A DNA stretch of 64,000 bases from Closterium sp. NIES-65. Taxonomy: Eukaryota > Streptophyta > Zygnematophyceae > Desmidiales > Closteriaceae. Positions 20,825 through 31,843 of the stretch are shown here, one piece after another (within the stretch, counting starts at the first letter, position 1; each line of letters begins with the position of its first letter). The stretch spans positions 2,566,501 to 2,630,500 of the forward strand of contig CANXME010000213.1 in assembly GCA_948144175.1 (NCBI GenBank). The letters run 5' to 3'. The notes under the pieces are model-generated. The model did no database searches, was not told the DNA's origin, and was given only the letters and a program-made list of their open reading frames with translations. The position numbers and the translations under genes are program-made.

Positions 20825-21558
20825 TCACACCCCAAGATGGATTGCTTGTTCCTCTCGTGTGTAAGCAAGAGCTAGGCGAGCCTCGTGAGGAGGCTGCAAT
20901 GATTCTCCGCCACCTTGAGCGGAGAGAAGAAGCCCTCGATTCGAGCTTTCGGTGCGACCGTAACACTCACTTTACAGGTATCCAATCGAGGAAAATCCAG
21001 GGCCGGCATTTGGCTGGAAAATGCAGAAGACCGCCTGAAGTTTTTGTCGTTGACAATCGGGTTAGTAGACCGGCTAGGCGGAGACATGACCGGAAAATCT
21101 CCTGACAACGAATCCTGGAAGAACGATCACGGAACTTGATTAGCATTTGCTAGACACACTACGACAACAAGATGTTCGAACGCTTCCGAAGTGAACACAA
21201 AAAAATGGGACGCTCACTCACCCCTTTGCGTATAATTTCCAACAGCTCCCTTCCGACGTCAGGATCCGCTTTCAACGGCCCACAGCTGAACGCACAAGCC
21301 AGCGATAAATATCGTGAGTCAGGCCGACGTCAAGCATAAGGAATTTGATTTAGCAAAGAATATAAGCACGGACCTGCGGGTCTTTCGCGTCCTCGCGTCC
21401 GATGCGTTGAAGACAGGAGCTCGGACATGCCTAGGGAATGCATATGTAGAGTTTGAGAACTGTGGAGATGTAGCTGAAGCTGCTCGCGGTTTCCTCCGTT
21501 CCAAAGAGTCGGCCTTCACGTCTGGCATATTCACCAGAACAGGAGCTGTGCTGCACAT
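20825..21558 (-). CDS. Small four-exon protein of unknown function
   Basis: Inferred exons are 21558-21374, 21285-21222, 21114-20971 and 20893-20825 (TGA), 153 residues. Two donors are perfect GTGAGT and all phases fit (2, 0, 0). The middle contains CGPLKADPDVGRELLEIIRK, then DFPVMSPPSRSTNPIVND and FRRSS, a Ser/Pro/Arg-rich stretch that looks like a conserved linear motif. If the last 77-bp intron is retained, the protein instead ends after about 35 more codons at 20872. I do not recognise the family. No signal peptide or membrane span is seen. A short + strand frame over 21314-21655 is judged a shadow. Confidence 0.5.
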
Positions 21559-22424
21559 ATTTTCGGCCTTCACGAAGGGGATGCAGGTTGAGAAGGGGAT
21601 GCAGGCTGAGAAGGGGATGCAGGCCGTGAAGTACTCCTGCTGCTGCGCCCCTTAGCTGGAAGGCTTCAAGGGGTTGCCATTGTAAGAAGAAAATGGAAAT
21701 GGCATTACACCCTCATTCTTTTGAGAAGGCAGTCCAATACTTAAACTTGATGCAGCTCTGCGTTCCTTTCCTTCCCCCAACGGCTCGAGGAAGAGTGGGT
21801 GGGACAGGACAGCGACACTGGACTGGCTGGAGGGGAAGCTCCCTCGCCCAAAAAATTGTGGAGGAGCGTCGAAGGGTTGGATGGATGGAGGAGGGGGCAG
21901 CTGCGATGCCGCTACCGTGTCGCCACGTCGGATCACGTAGCAGCCACGGCTGCCCACGCGGAAACAAAACATTCGACGAGGATCTGGGCACGTGAAGGCA
22001 AATATTTTGCCCTCAAAATAACTAGGCACACTGCGGAAAAGAATTTGGTGGTGAGTAAAGCGAATTTTGCAAGTGCATATTCGACACCATTTCATTTTCA
22101 GGGTGCAATCAGTTGGAGAAAACTTTTGGGATAATTGTGAAGAAGCCTTCTGATATTTTTAGAAGTAACGAATAGCTCCACTACATAATGGACACCAAAC
22201 TCTCCGCCGCAAATATGAGCAAGTGGCGAGGGATCGAGGGTTTCCTTTCTTCCCATTCCACCCGCCTCGACTCGTGATTACCCACACACACTTCAGCCTT
22301 TCAGGCTGACACAATCCACCTCACCAAGAACTTAGCTTCGCGAATTCTTGTTAATGGATCACTACGAAGGAGCGGAGGCGACAAACAAAGTAACGACTCT
22401 CCAATAAGAAACACACATTACAGT
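21559..22424. other. Intergenic region left of the chromovirus, no firm feature
   Basis: Contains three 18-bp tandem units (AAGGGGATGCAGGCTGAG type) at 21577-21630. An ATG at 22188 (MDTKLSAANMSKWRG...) could be a first exon of a gene that continues past the transposon at 35144, but its donor is weak. Confidence 0.35.
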
Positions 22425-22704
22425 TGTAAGGAATTTTTCGGGATTCCTTACTGGGTCACACTGTACGCGTACAACCCCGGTTTTCGGAAAACCAGGCTCG
22501 GTCCGCCGACCTCGCCTTCCGAACCACCACCACGTCGCCTTCGGGCTTTCCAACCCCGAACCTGCACCCAACCATCTCGCGACCCCGCGACCTCGGCCTA
22601 ACTAGCTTCACTATATTAGTCCTAGGCCTCGTTGTGTTCTCAGACGTTGTAATCACTTCCGCATTATTGAGTTTTGCGCACTCTTCCTTTCACAACTCAT
22701 AACA
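22425..22704 (+). repeat. Chromovirus 5' LTR
   Basis: 280 bp, TG...CA ends, about 95% identical by eye to 34796-35075, preceded by ACAGT. Confidence 0.95.
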
Positions 22705-22706
22705 CT

Positions 22707-22716
22707 TGGTATCAGA
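22707..22716 (+). other. Primer-binding site of the chromovirus
   Basis: TGGTATCAGA, two bases after the LTR, matches the complement of the initiator-Met tRNA 3' end commonly used by plant LTR elements. Confidence 0.85.
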
Positions 22717-22910
22717 TCTACTTTCCTAGGTTACCCTCGTGTTTCGAGGGTAGTTTGTAGAAGGGGAGCGATAGACTTGGTGGGCTGTAAAGCGGTCGGC
22801 CCGTGGAATAGATCCGATTATTCCACTCCAACTACGATAGCATTTACGCCTTCACCGAAGTCAGAAAAATCGCGAGCCAACCCCTGCCCGTTCGACGAAG
22901 CCTGAGGCAC

Positions 22911-24047
22911 ATGGAGGAGGCCGAGTTTAACGAGTTCATGCAACAGTTCTGTGCGATGCAGGCCAACTTGCAGGGTATGACTACAAAGATGGAGCGTCTA
23001 CGGAAGGAAAACGCCGAACTACAACAGGCGCGGGGTGAAGGGCGCCAGGAGTCGCCTGTCGTGGACGACACAAGTAGCAGTACTGCACCATATGAGCGGG
23101 TCTGGAGCGAACTAGAAGGCGAGATAGATGCGGACGAGGCGAAGCAGGCGCAACAGCAGCAGTCACCACAACAGTCGCATGCAGCCCCAACACGTGCAGC
23201 AGCGACGACGACGGCGACGCCAACAGTGATGCCAAAAGTCCCAGTGGCAGCAACGGCTTTGACAACTATTAAAATCAAGCCGACGAACCCGCCCCCGTTT
23301 AACCCAAGTGACAAGTTCGTCACTGTTTCTGCATGGTTGTTCGGCGTGGAGGTATTTTTCAATGCTGCCATGATTTATAACGATGCCACCCGCATTAATT
23401 TCGGAGTTTCACTATTGCGAGGACCTGCGCTGGAGTGGTGGAGGCGAACGCTGCAGGACGAAGGGACTTCGGCAGGAATAACACGTGCGAACGACGGGAC
23501 TTCAACACCTGTCACGCATCGAGCAGCATCAATTTTTGGGACGGCCATGATACGCACATGGAGGGAGTGGGGCGACGCCTTGCGAACCAGGTTCGAGCAT
23601 ATATCTGCCTCGGACTCTGCTCGCATGAAGCCGCGTGCCTGGAAGCATCTGACTTCAGTCCAAGACTACACCAGCACATTCTGCAACTTGGCGGACCAGG
23701 TGGACGACATGAGTGATGCGGAGCGGTTGGATCGCTGCGTGGCGGGCCTGAAATATGAGATACAGTACAAGGTCCGACGAACCCGGCCACGCAGCTTCAA
23801 CGACGCCGTCCGGGAAGCCGAGTAAACGGATGCGCTGATGCAATGGGCGAGATCGAGCTCCCGGGAGGGCCCTCGATTTCGTGGATCGACTCAACAGCCC
23901 AGGATCAACGGCGTGGATGCACCAAGCCGAGCCCTTCGGCCGTGCTTCATATGCAACCAGCTGGGCCACCTGAAAAAAGACTGCTCGAGGCTTAAGCAGG
24001 GTAAGAAGAACGACGGAGAAGGGTCGGGAAAAGATGTGAGTCAGTAG
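22911..24047 (+). pseudogene. Chromovirus gag with CCHC knuckle
   Basis: Starts at ATG 22911 (MEEAEFNEFMQQF) with a short coiled-coil-like N terminus, then a capsid-type region (ALEWWRR, FEHISASDSARM, YTSTFCNLADQV). A TAA at 23823 interrupts it, and the same frame continues to a CFICNQLGHLKKDC knuckle (C-x2-C-x4-H-x4-C, about 23943-23984) and a TAG at 24045. Pol lies in the -1 frame, a usual arrangement for Ty3-type elements, so that shift may be natural. Confidence 0.85.
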
Positions 24048-24106
24048 CAGACGAGCCCCCTACTGACGAGACCCTGTCGCCCGACAATCACCATCCACAC
24101 CGGGTC

Positions 24107-24554
24107 GTGGTACCGACCAGAGCTATCGACCAGATTTGGACGAATAACGTGGGTGAGCACGTGGACTACCCTGTGCTGGTGGTAGGGAGGGTTAACGGTT
24201 ATAAAATAAAAATATTCGTTGACGGTGGGGCGAGCCACAGTCTCGTCAACCTGGCAACGGCAAAAAAAACTGGGGTGAAGCTGACCACGTGTCTACCAGA
24301 GATCGATGCACGGCTCGTGGACGGGACACCACTGGCCATCCGAGATGAGGCGCAAAAAAATCGGATACGGTGCGGCGACAATTTCGGGTTTGGCATGAAG
24401 ATGTTGGCAACGACGTTGGACGGTTGCGATGTGCTGCTGGGGAGGGATTGGCTGCAGCGCTTCAATCCGACAATCGACTGGACGACTGGGGTGTGCGTCG
24501 TGCACGGATATGGAGGGAAGACGACGCTTCCGAAATGGACGGAGCCGGAGCCGG
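24107..24554 (+). pseudogene. Chromovirus protease, 5' part of pol, cut by Copia
   Basis: An aspartic protease with FVDGGASHSLV (DGG in place of the usual DSG/DTG) and, later, CDVLLGRDWLQ, the typical second half. Pol is interrupted after GGAGCCGG by the Copia element and resumes in the same frame at 31839, so the insertion broke a then-continuous frame. Confidence 0.85.
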
Positions 24555-24686
24555 TGTCAAAATGAGAAACAGGAATGATGGTGACTAGCAGGAACAACCA
24601 GTGCAAATATGAAACCCTAACCAGGTGTACCCCCTAAGGTGTAACCCACTACAGCCTAGAACCACATAAACATATAATGTTTGACA
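24555..24686 (-). repeat. Copia 1 3' LTR
   Basis: 132 bp, preceded on + by GCCGG. A polypurine tract complement (CACCCCCAT) adjoins its right side. Confidence 0.94.
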
Positions 24687-24918
24687 CACCCCCATAGGCA
24701 AAGTGGGGCAGACCTAGGGGTCACAAGACCAGTCAAGGTAAAACAAGGCAAACAAGCTCAGGGTGGATCTCGAGGATTCCACAAAAATTCCGAGCACAAG
24801 TAAGCGGTCACAAGACCAGTTCACATGCAGTTTTATAATAGAGCAAGAGGTACAATGATCACAACCTAGCAAGGGCAAACATGCAGGTATATATATAATG
24901 AACACAGTACAGGCAAAG

Positions 24919-26058
24919 TCAAGAAGTAAGCAAGTGAGGAACAGTCGGCACAAGGCCTAGGAGAGTGCAAAAACGTTGATGGTCAACAGGCGGAAGCGCC
25001 TTGGTGAACACATCAGCAGTGTTGGCCTCAGTGGCCACGTAACGCAGAAGAAGCTGACCACGCTGCTGTAGCTCTCGAGCTAGAAAGTAACGCAGAGCAA
25101 TGTGCTTCGTCCTGTGCTCCAGTCTGTGCTCCTGACACAAGGCTATGGTTGCCTTGTTGTCGACGTACAGCACTAGAGGAGAACGAGGCTGCTCTCCAAG
25201 GTCAGTCAACAGGTAGGTGAGCCAGCGAAGCTCCTGGGCAGCCATGGTCGTGGCATAGATCTCAGCCTCACAGCTGGAGCCGAGAACAGAAGAAGAACGA
25301 GTAGAACGCCAAGAGACAGAGCCAGAGCCAAGACTGAAGGTGTAACCCTGAGACGACCGCTGAGTAGCCTTGTCGTCTGCCCAAGAAGCGTCTGAGTGCC
25401 TAGTGATAACAGGCCGGTCTCGCCCTCCAAGCACTAGCCCCATGCCCAACGTACTGCACAAGTAGCGCAACACCCTCTTAGCTGCATCCATGTGCTCCTT
25501 CCGGTGACGGCCGGGAGCGACATAGCGTGCTAAGATGCTGAGAGGGTATGCAAGGTCAGGTCGAGTGTAGGTCATCAGGTACATGAGGCAGCCCACAAGC
25601 TTTGGATACGGACCACTCGGCTCTACGGACTCATCCGAAGGCAGAGCTGAGAGCGAGTGTCCCGTAGGCAGAGGAGTGGACTGAGGCGAGGAGTACGTGA
25701 AGCGGAAGCGCTGAAGGACCTGCTGCACCATGTGTGACTGAGTCAAGGTGATGGTGCACCGTGCTCTGTCCCGGGTGATCCGCAAGCCAAGATAGCTTGT
25801 CAGTTCACCCAGGTCTGTGCACGTGTGTCTCTTCTGCAGCTCGGACTTCACGTGAGCGAGACCAGCTGTGTCAGAAGTGGCAAAGACCAAGTCGTCGACG
25901 TACACGAGGATGTAGAACGGCGGCAGTGAGGGGTCGGTGCGTAGAAACAGCGACGGGTCAGCAGTAGAAGGAGCGAACCCAAGAGCCGCAAGTGTAGTCC
26001 TCAGTGTGTCGTGCCACTCACGTGGCGCCTGGCGGAGACCGTAGACTGGCCGCCGGAG
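24919..26058 (-). pseudogene. Copia 1 RT palm and RNase H
   Basis: Open from just after a TAG at 26061-26059, which replaces Trp in the QWSLRRPVYGL block. It contains FYILVYVDDLVFAT (RT active site YVDD) and TSYLGLRITRDRA, and ends with RNase H blocks ASWADDKATQRSS, SSCEAEIYA, TKHIALRYF and ANTADVFTKALP before TGA. Confidence 0.9.
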
Positions 26059-26061
26059 GCT

Positions 26062-28071
26062 CTACTGGGTACTAGGAGGGAACGACCCAGTGAAGCCAGG
26101 TGGGCGGCGCAGCCAGATCTCCTCGTGCAGGCTGCCCTGCAAGAAAGCTGTGCTGAAGTCAAGAGAGTGGAGCTCGTAGTCACGCTGAGCGGCGACGTGT
26201 AGCAGAACCCGAAGAGTGGTCATCTTCGGGGTCGGGGAGAAGGTCTGGAAGAAGTCAACTCCCTCTCGCTGACTGAAGCCTCGTGCAACGTAACGCGCCT
26301 TGAAGACAGGCGGAGAGCCCGGCGGCTGCTTCACCCTGAAAATCCACATGCCACTGACGATGTTCGCCCTAGGTGGGGGAACCTCGTCGACGTAGGTGCC
26401 AGTGGACTTCCAGGAAGCCATCTCTGTGTCCATGGCTGACTGCCACTGAGAGGAGTAGGGACCGGCCATCGCCTCTGCGTAAGAGCGTGGGGTCGGGATG
26501 TCTGGTGCATCCGGGTCTCCCTCAGGGGCAACAAGCATGGACACGAGATGGGGCAAAGCAGCGGCAAGGCAACCAAACTCCTCCTGCCTGTCCTCAAGAA
26601 CGTCCGTGTAAAGAGCACACTCACCCCCGACGGACGGAGGACAGACAGACTCAGACTCAGCAACAAGACTCGCAGCGTAGTCTAGACGACACGCAGCTGC
26701 AAAGTCGACAAGCTCAGTGACTAAGGCAGACGCAGCAGCGGACTCAAAGGAAGGGTCAGTGACAGCTGTAGCCAGGAGACGTGTGATAGTAGGACTGGCA
26801 GCGCGAAGGGTGTCTGACTGCGGGTCAGCAAGAGCAGGAAGAGAGGACGCAGGAGGCGACGGGAGAGCGACACGCTGCGGAGCAGTGGACTGACGAAGCG
26901 CCATCTGGTGATTGCCTGGGACAGCAGGAGGACGCTGACGCTGGACACGACTACCAGTGGTAGCAGCACGAACAGGCGACGCTCGACGGGACGCAGGTGA
27001 CACAGGACGTGACGCAGGCTCACGTCTCTCAGCAAGACCTCCAGTCGGACCAGTGTAAGGAGTAGGCACAGGGAGTGGGGAGGCAGGCGGTAACTGTGGC
27101 TGTGACTGGACAGACGGCGGACACTCTAAGGCGAGAGGAGGACAAGGAGGAGGAGTCTGACCAAGAACCTGCTGAAGGAGCGGAACGAAGTACGGCCGTT
27201 GCCGTGCAGCAACTCCCGAACTTGTAGAGACACCAGCGGCAGGGTCCTCAGCACCAGTAGAAGCTCCACCCTCCGGGTCCTCCACTCCAGCAGCAGCAGC
27301 ACCTCCAGCAGCACCAGCAGCACCTCCAGCAGCAGGGTCCGCAGCACCCGCAGCAGCTCCAACGCCCGGGTCCTCAGTACGAGCAGCACCTCCAGCAGCA
27401 CCGCCAGCAGCAGCAGCACCTCCAGCACCAGGGTTCGCAGCACCCGCAGCAGCGTCAACTCCGGGGACCCCAGCACCAGCGGCTCCACTCCGGAGACTGA
27501 TGTGCCGAGCGTACCACTCTCGAAGCTGTGGGGAGGAGGGCGGCTCCCGCCGTGGTGGGGAAACATGAGTACCAACTCCAGTAGCACCACGAGCCCGAGA
27601 CGCACCCCGTCGGAGGCTGCAGTACCGTGAGTACCACTCACGTAGCTGCTGCGAAGAGGGAGGTCCTCCAGGCGCCTCACAGTCAACTGCAACACCACCA
27701 GGCTTAGCACCCCCAGACTCAGCAACGCCAGGCTCAGTACCCCCAGACCCAGCACCCCCACGATCAGCATCCCCAGTCTCAGCACCCCCAGACTCAGCAC
27801 CCCCAGACTCAGCACCCCCAGGCTCAGCACCCCCAGGCTCCACCCGCTCAGGCTCCGCACGCTCAGGCTCCGCACGCTCAAGCTCAGCACCTCTAGCAGG
27901 ACGCGAGTTGACAGCTACCTCGGCAGGCTCAACCGGGTCTACCTGAGAGACACCTGAGGGAGCGGCACCCTGAGGGGGAAGGGGGTCTACCACTGCAGCA
28001 CCTGGCGCGAGGAAGAGAGGCGGGGGAGGGAGCGGGGCAGTGCGGTAGGGGAAGAGGCGGTAGAAGGGCAC
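26062..28071 (-). pseudogene. Copia 1 integrase C-terminus, variable linker and RT N-terminal part
   Basis: 669 codons. It begins FYRLFPYRT, then an 800-bp linker of GGAEP/GGAES pentapeptide-like repeats and Gly/Ala runs. The linker holds two LREWY motifs (SSQQLREWYSRY, SSPQLREWYARH). The start of RT follows (MASWKSTGTYVDEVPPP, FRVKQPPGSPPVFKARYVA, FLQGSLHEEIWLRRPPGF). Confidence 0.88.
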
Positions 28072-28092
28072 GGACTCGTCAAAAGAAACGTC

Positions 28093-29592
28093 CTAAGAGG
28101 GGAAGACGCGGTGCGAGGCGGGGTGGTAGAACTGCCAGCCAGACGCATCCGGGACAAAGCCACGAAAGACACTGGGAGCAGTGCGGGAGGAGAGCTTGTC
28201 CGCAGACGTGTCGCGAACAAAAGCTCGAGATCCCCAGACACGGAAGCGTGACGCATCGCCAACCTCCCCCGTCCACAGCAGTGTGGGTGTGCTCTCCGGA
28301 GCGGAGACACGGGGCCAGAGGTTGAGCTGATGCGCAGCGTACCGGACCGCAAACGGCCACAGAAAGTGGGGGGCAGCCGCGTGGACTAAGGAGGTACGAG
28401 CGACCTCCATGACCAAGCCAATGCGGCGCTCAGCAACCCCATTCTGCTGTGGAGAGGCCGGAAGCGTGAACGATTGGCGAATGCCGTGCTCGGCACAGTA
28501 GGCTGCCAAGAGTTCGGAGGAGAACTCGCCACCTCTGTCAGAGTGCAAGCGCAGGACAGGAAACTCCGAGCGAAAACGCTCTTGCAGCTGAAGACGTGCT
28601 CTGCTGATCCAAGGGATCAGGACATCAGGGACTTCACCCTTGGTGCGCAAGGGGAAGACCGTGGTGTAGCGCGAGTAGTCGTCAACGACGATCAGGAAGT
28701 ACCTCTCCTCGCCCTGACCACGGATGCGGGCTGGGCCCCACACGTCCATGTGGAGCGTCTGCAAAGGAGCAGTCGTCGGGGGGAACGAGGAGGAGTGAGG
28801 GGCAGCGCGCTGCCGCCCCTCGACACAGGGAAGACAAGGAGGAGCAAGGGAGGGTGGGAGGGGAGGGAGTACCCGAGGAAGACCAGAGACAAGGTACCGG
28901 GAGTGCATGCCCCGAAGGCGCTGCACTGACGGGTGACCAAGTCGGTGGTGCCAGAGGACAGTCTTGTGCGCTAGAGAGCGACACGAGCAGGGGGTAGACA
29001 GCTGACCTGACGCGGACGTAGACGCAGACGCCGCTACCTGAGGGGACTCAGTGGTCAGTGTGTACAGGTCCGACCCCGGCGGCCGAGTGAAGGTAGCCAG
29101 GTGACGGCCCGTCTGAGCACACGTGCAGTGTGTCACGCGCTCGTAGGCAGGGGTGAATTGGTGAACACCCCCATCCTGAAGCGCACAACCCGCCACCAAG
29201 TTTGTAGAGAACGAGGGGAGGTGGAGACCTGACAGTGTGCCCGACGGGACAGCAGGACAAGGAAGGACAGTGGAGGAGGTCGCAATGACCGGACCCCCAG
29301 AGGGGTCAGCAAGCGAGACAGCGACTGGTCGAGCAAGGGGCTCAAGAGCAGTGCGGTCACGAAAGAAACAGCGCGATGCGCCTGAGTCTAGAGTGAAGGT
29401 GTGCAGTGCCTCAGTAGACTCAGTAGTACCTGGGGTGGCGGACACACAAGCACCTAGAGCAGTAGCCGCACTAGCACCTGGGGCAGCAGACACGCAAGCA
29501 CCTAGGGCGGCAGCCTCACTCGTGCGGATGCCTGGGTCAGGCGGAACACACAGGTACTGGTCCTCCTCTCCAATCATAGTCAATGCATACAT
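28093..29592 (-). pseudogene. Copia 1 protease and integrase core
   Basis: 499 codons. Protease LDSGASRCFF; GAG-pre-integrase HHxCC-like region with LWHHRLGHPSVQRLR; integrase catalytic residues in HMDVWGP, LHSDRGGEF and QQNGVAERR. It ends at a TAG where other copies have Gln in SSQDVTFDE. Confidence 0.9.
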
Positions 29593-29943
29593 GGCTTTGA
29601 GAATAACATCAAAATCAAGAGCATAGATATCGATATCCTTCTTGAGGAGATCAGCCCAGTGAGGGAGCTCAGGAGCGTCAGGAAACTGAGCACGCCACGC
29701 GTCATCTAGGCGAGAGAAGCAGCGCTGCGCAGTGTGTGCCCTCCCGCACGTCTGTCCCTTGCGGCGACCAGTGCGGATGACTTACGTGCAGCTAAGGCTA
29801 CCCCCCCCACCCCCGTGCTGTAAGTACCACTCACGAAGCTCCTGGGAGGACTGAGGGTGCTGCGTGCTCTGGCCAGTGTCAAAGCCTCCACGACCACCAC
29901 CGCCGCCTCTACCACGACCACCACCGCCCCTGCCGCCTCCACG

Positions 29944-30888
29944 TCAACTGCCGCCACCACCACCGCCCCCACCCCGGCCACCGCCGCCGCCGCTGCCTCC
30001 ACCACCCCCACCGCTGCCACTAGCCCCTCCAGCCCCGCCACCACCCCCACCGCCGCCACCACCCCCACCACCGCCTCCCCCGCCGTCACCCCCACCGCCC
30101 TTGCCTCCCCTGCCCTTGCCGCTGCGGCGCCCGCTGGGAGCGGACGCAGAGCTGACCTGCTCAGCACCAAGGAGGTCGACAGCAGCAGCAGAGGCGATAG
30201 AGGGGAGCAGGGGGGAGGGGGAACACCCCTCGAAGAAAGGGGTGCGGGGGTCGCCACGAGAGGTACCTACAGCTACAATACTCTTCTCAGCTGCAATTAG
30301 TTCCTTCTCTAGGGCGGTAATGGTGAGCTCAATGGGGCAGCGAGCTAGGAAGTGGTCCCTGACTGTACGCAGAGTGTCAGGGAGGCGGGTGACTAGGTGG
30401 TAGAGAGTGAGCCAGAGCGGGGGAGGGTTGGAGGCAAGAAACTCAGTGGGCATGGCTGCACGGAAGCGGGCATCACTAGTGCGGAGGTGAGTGATGAGGT
30501 CAGCGACTGTCTGGAAGGCAGACAGGTCGGGGAACAGGTAGGGAAGCGAGAGGCGGCCTAGTGCAGCTGAGGCCGGGGAGGAGTAGCGCGCAACTACAGC
30601 AGTGTACACGGCCTGCGCAGTCTGATGCTGGCCAAAGTGCTCGCGCTCGTCTACTGGCAGGGAGTTGCGGATAGCAAAGCGGGCGTGGGCATCGCGAGTC
30701 TGCGACTGTGAGCGAGCAGTAGCAGCAGCAGTAGTAGCAGGAGGAGGGACTGTGCCTAGTGCGTGATTGTATAGCGAGATATCCTCTCTGGCAGTGAGCT
30801 GGAGGAACAGATGCAGATCATCGAGCCAGGTCTCAAACTTAATCGGGCGGCCCTCAGTATCGAACGAGAGAACTGGAGGGCTAGCCAT
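29944..30888 (-). pseudogene. Copia 1 gag
   Basis: ATG 30888 starts MASPPVLSFDTEGRPIKF, then WLDDLHLFLQL and a UBN2/Copia-gag-like helical region (FLASNPPPLWLTLYHLVTRLP). It ends in a long Gly-rich tail broken by TGA. This is the only copy in the window with a complete gag core. Confidence 0.85.
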
Positions 30889-30974
30889 AGCTGAAGTAGC
30901 AGTAGCAGAAGTAGCAGTAGCAGTAGCAGTAGCAGCAGCAGTAGCAGGAACAGTACTGGTGCTGCTGCTCAGGT

Positions 30975-31690
30975 AGGGAGGGTGCGGCTCGGCTAGGACG
31001 GCGCGGCTCGGCTAGGGCGGCGCGGCTCGGCTAGGGCGGCGCGGCTCGGCTAGGGCGGCGCGGTTCGGGTCGGGTCGCGCAGCGCGGCTCGGCCGTAGAG
31101 GGGCGAGCGCGGGAGGGGCCGTGAGAGGCAAGCGCGGGGGGCCGTTTGGGGGCCGGACGGGGCTAGCGCGAGGCCATTCAGGGCCGTAGGAGGCTAGCGC
31201 GGGGCCTTAAGGGGCCGTGGGAGGCTAGCGCGGGGCCTGAAGGGGCCGTGGGAGGCTAGCGCGGGGCCTTACGGGGCCGTGGGAGGCTAGCGCGGGGCCT
31301 GAAGGGGCCGTGGGAGGCTAGCGCGGGGCCTTACGGGGCCGTGGGAGGTTAGCGCGGGGGCCACACGGTGCCGTTCGAGGCTAGCGCGGGGCCAATCGGG
31401 GCCGTAGGAGGCTAGCGCGCGGCCGTAGGTGGGCCGTGGGAGGCTAGCGCGGGGCTACACGGGGCCGTTCGGGGCTAGCGCGGGGCCGTAGGGGGCCGTG
31501 AGAGTCTAGCGCGGGGTCGACGCGGGGCCTTAAGGGGCTAGCGCGGGGTCTTAAGACGGGGCCGTGAGAGGCCGTAAGGGGCGACGCAAGGGAACGAGGC
31601 GCACGAGGGCGCTAGGAAAAGGCGGCGCACGAGGGCGCGGCTAGCGGAAACGGTGGGCCCTAACGTTCCGGTCCTAGGTGGAACCTAGGC
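30975..31690 (-). repeat. GC-rich tandem array in the Copia 1 leader
   Basis: Imperfect ~28-60-bp units built from GGCTAGCGCGGGGCC and GGGGCCGTGGGA, filling the space between the primer-binding site and gag. No coding potential is claimed. Confidence 0.9.
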
Positions 31691-31701
31691 TCGTAATACC
31701 A

Positions 31702-31833
31702 TGTCAAAATGAGAAACAGGAATGATGGTGACTAGCAGGAACAACCAGTGCAAATATGAAACCCTAATCTGGTGTACCCCCTAAGGTGTAACCCACTACA
31801 GCCTAGAACCACATAAACATATAATGTTTGACA
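31702..31833 (-). repeat. Copia 1 5' LTR
   Basis: 132 bp, followed on + by GCCGG. The minus-strand primer-binding site lies at 31701-31690. Confidence 0.94.
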
Positions 31834-31843
31834 GCCGGAGCCG

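Larger units (their letters stand above)
24555..31833 (-). mobile_element. Copia element 1, nested in the chromovirus
   Basis: Identical-length LTRs (132 bp, TGTCAAA...TTTGACA) at 24555-24686 and 31702-31833, with GCCGG duplicated on both sides. On the minus strand: 5' LTR (31833-31702), primer-binding site TGGTATTACGAG, a GC-rich tandem array, gag, zinc motif, PR, IN, variable linker, RT, RNase H, polypurine tract ATGGGGGTG, 3' LTR. The LTRs differ at about two positions, so it is younger than its host. Several stops (TAG at ~28090 and 26059, TGA at 29941, TAA near 29790) inactivate it. Confidence 0.95.

Noticed and set aside
21314..21655. 113-codon + strand frame (MSQADVKHKEF...)
   Set aside because: It overlaps the minus-strand exons, which have perfect donors and matching phases; its end is a tandem repeat.
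29864..30403. Long proline-rich frame on the + strand
   Set aside because: It is the complement of the Gly-rich gag tail of Copia 1.
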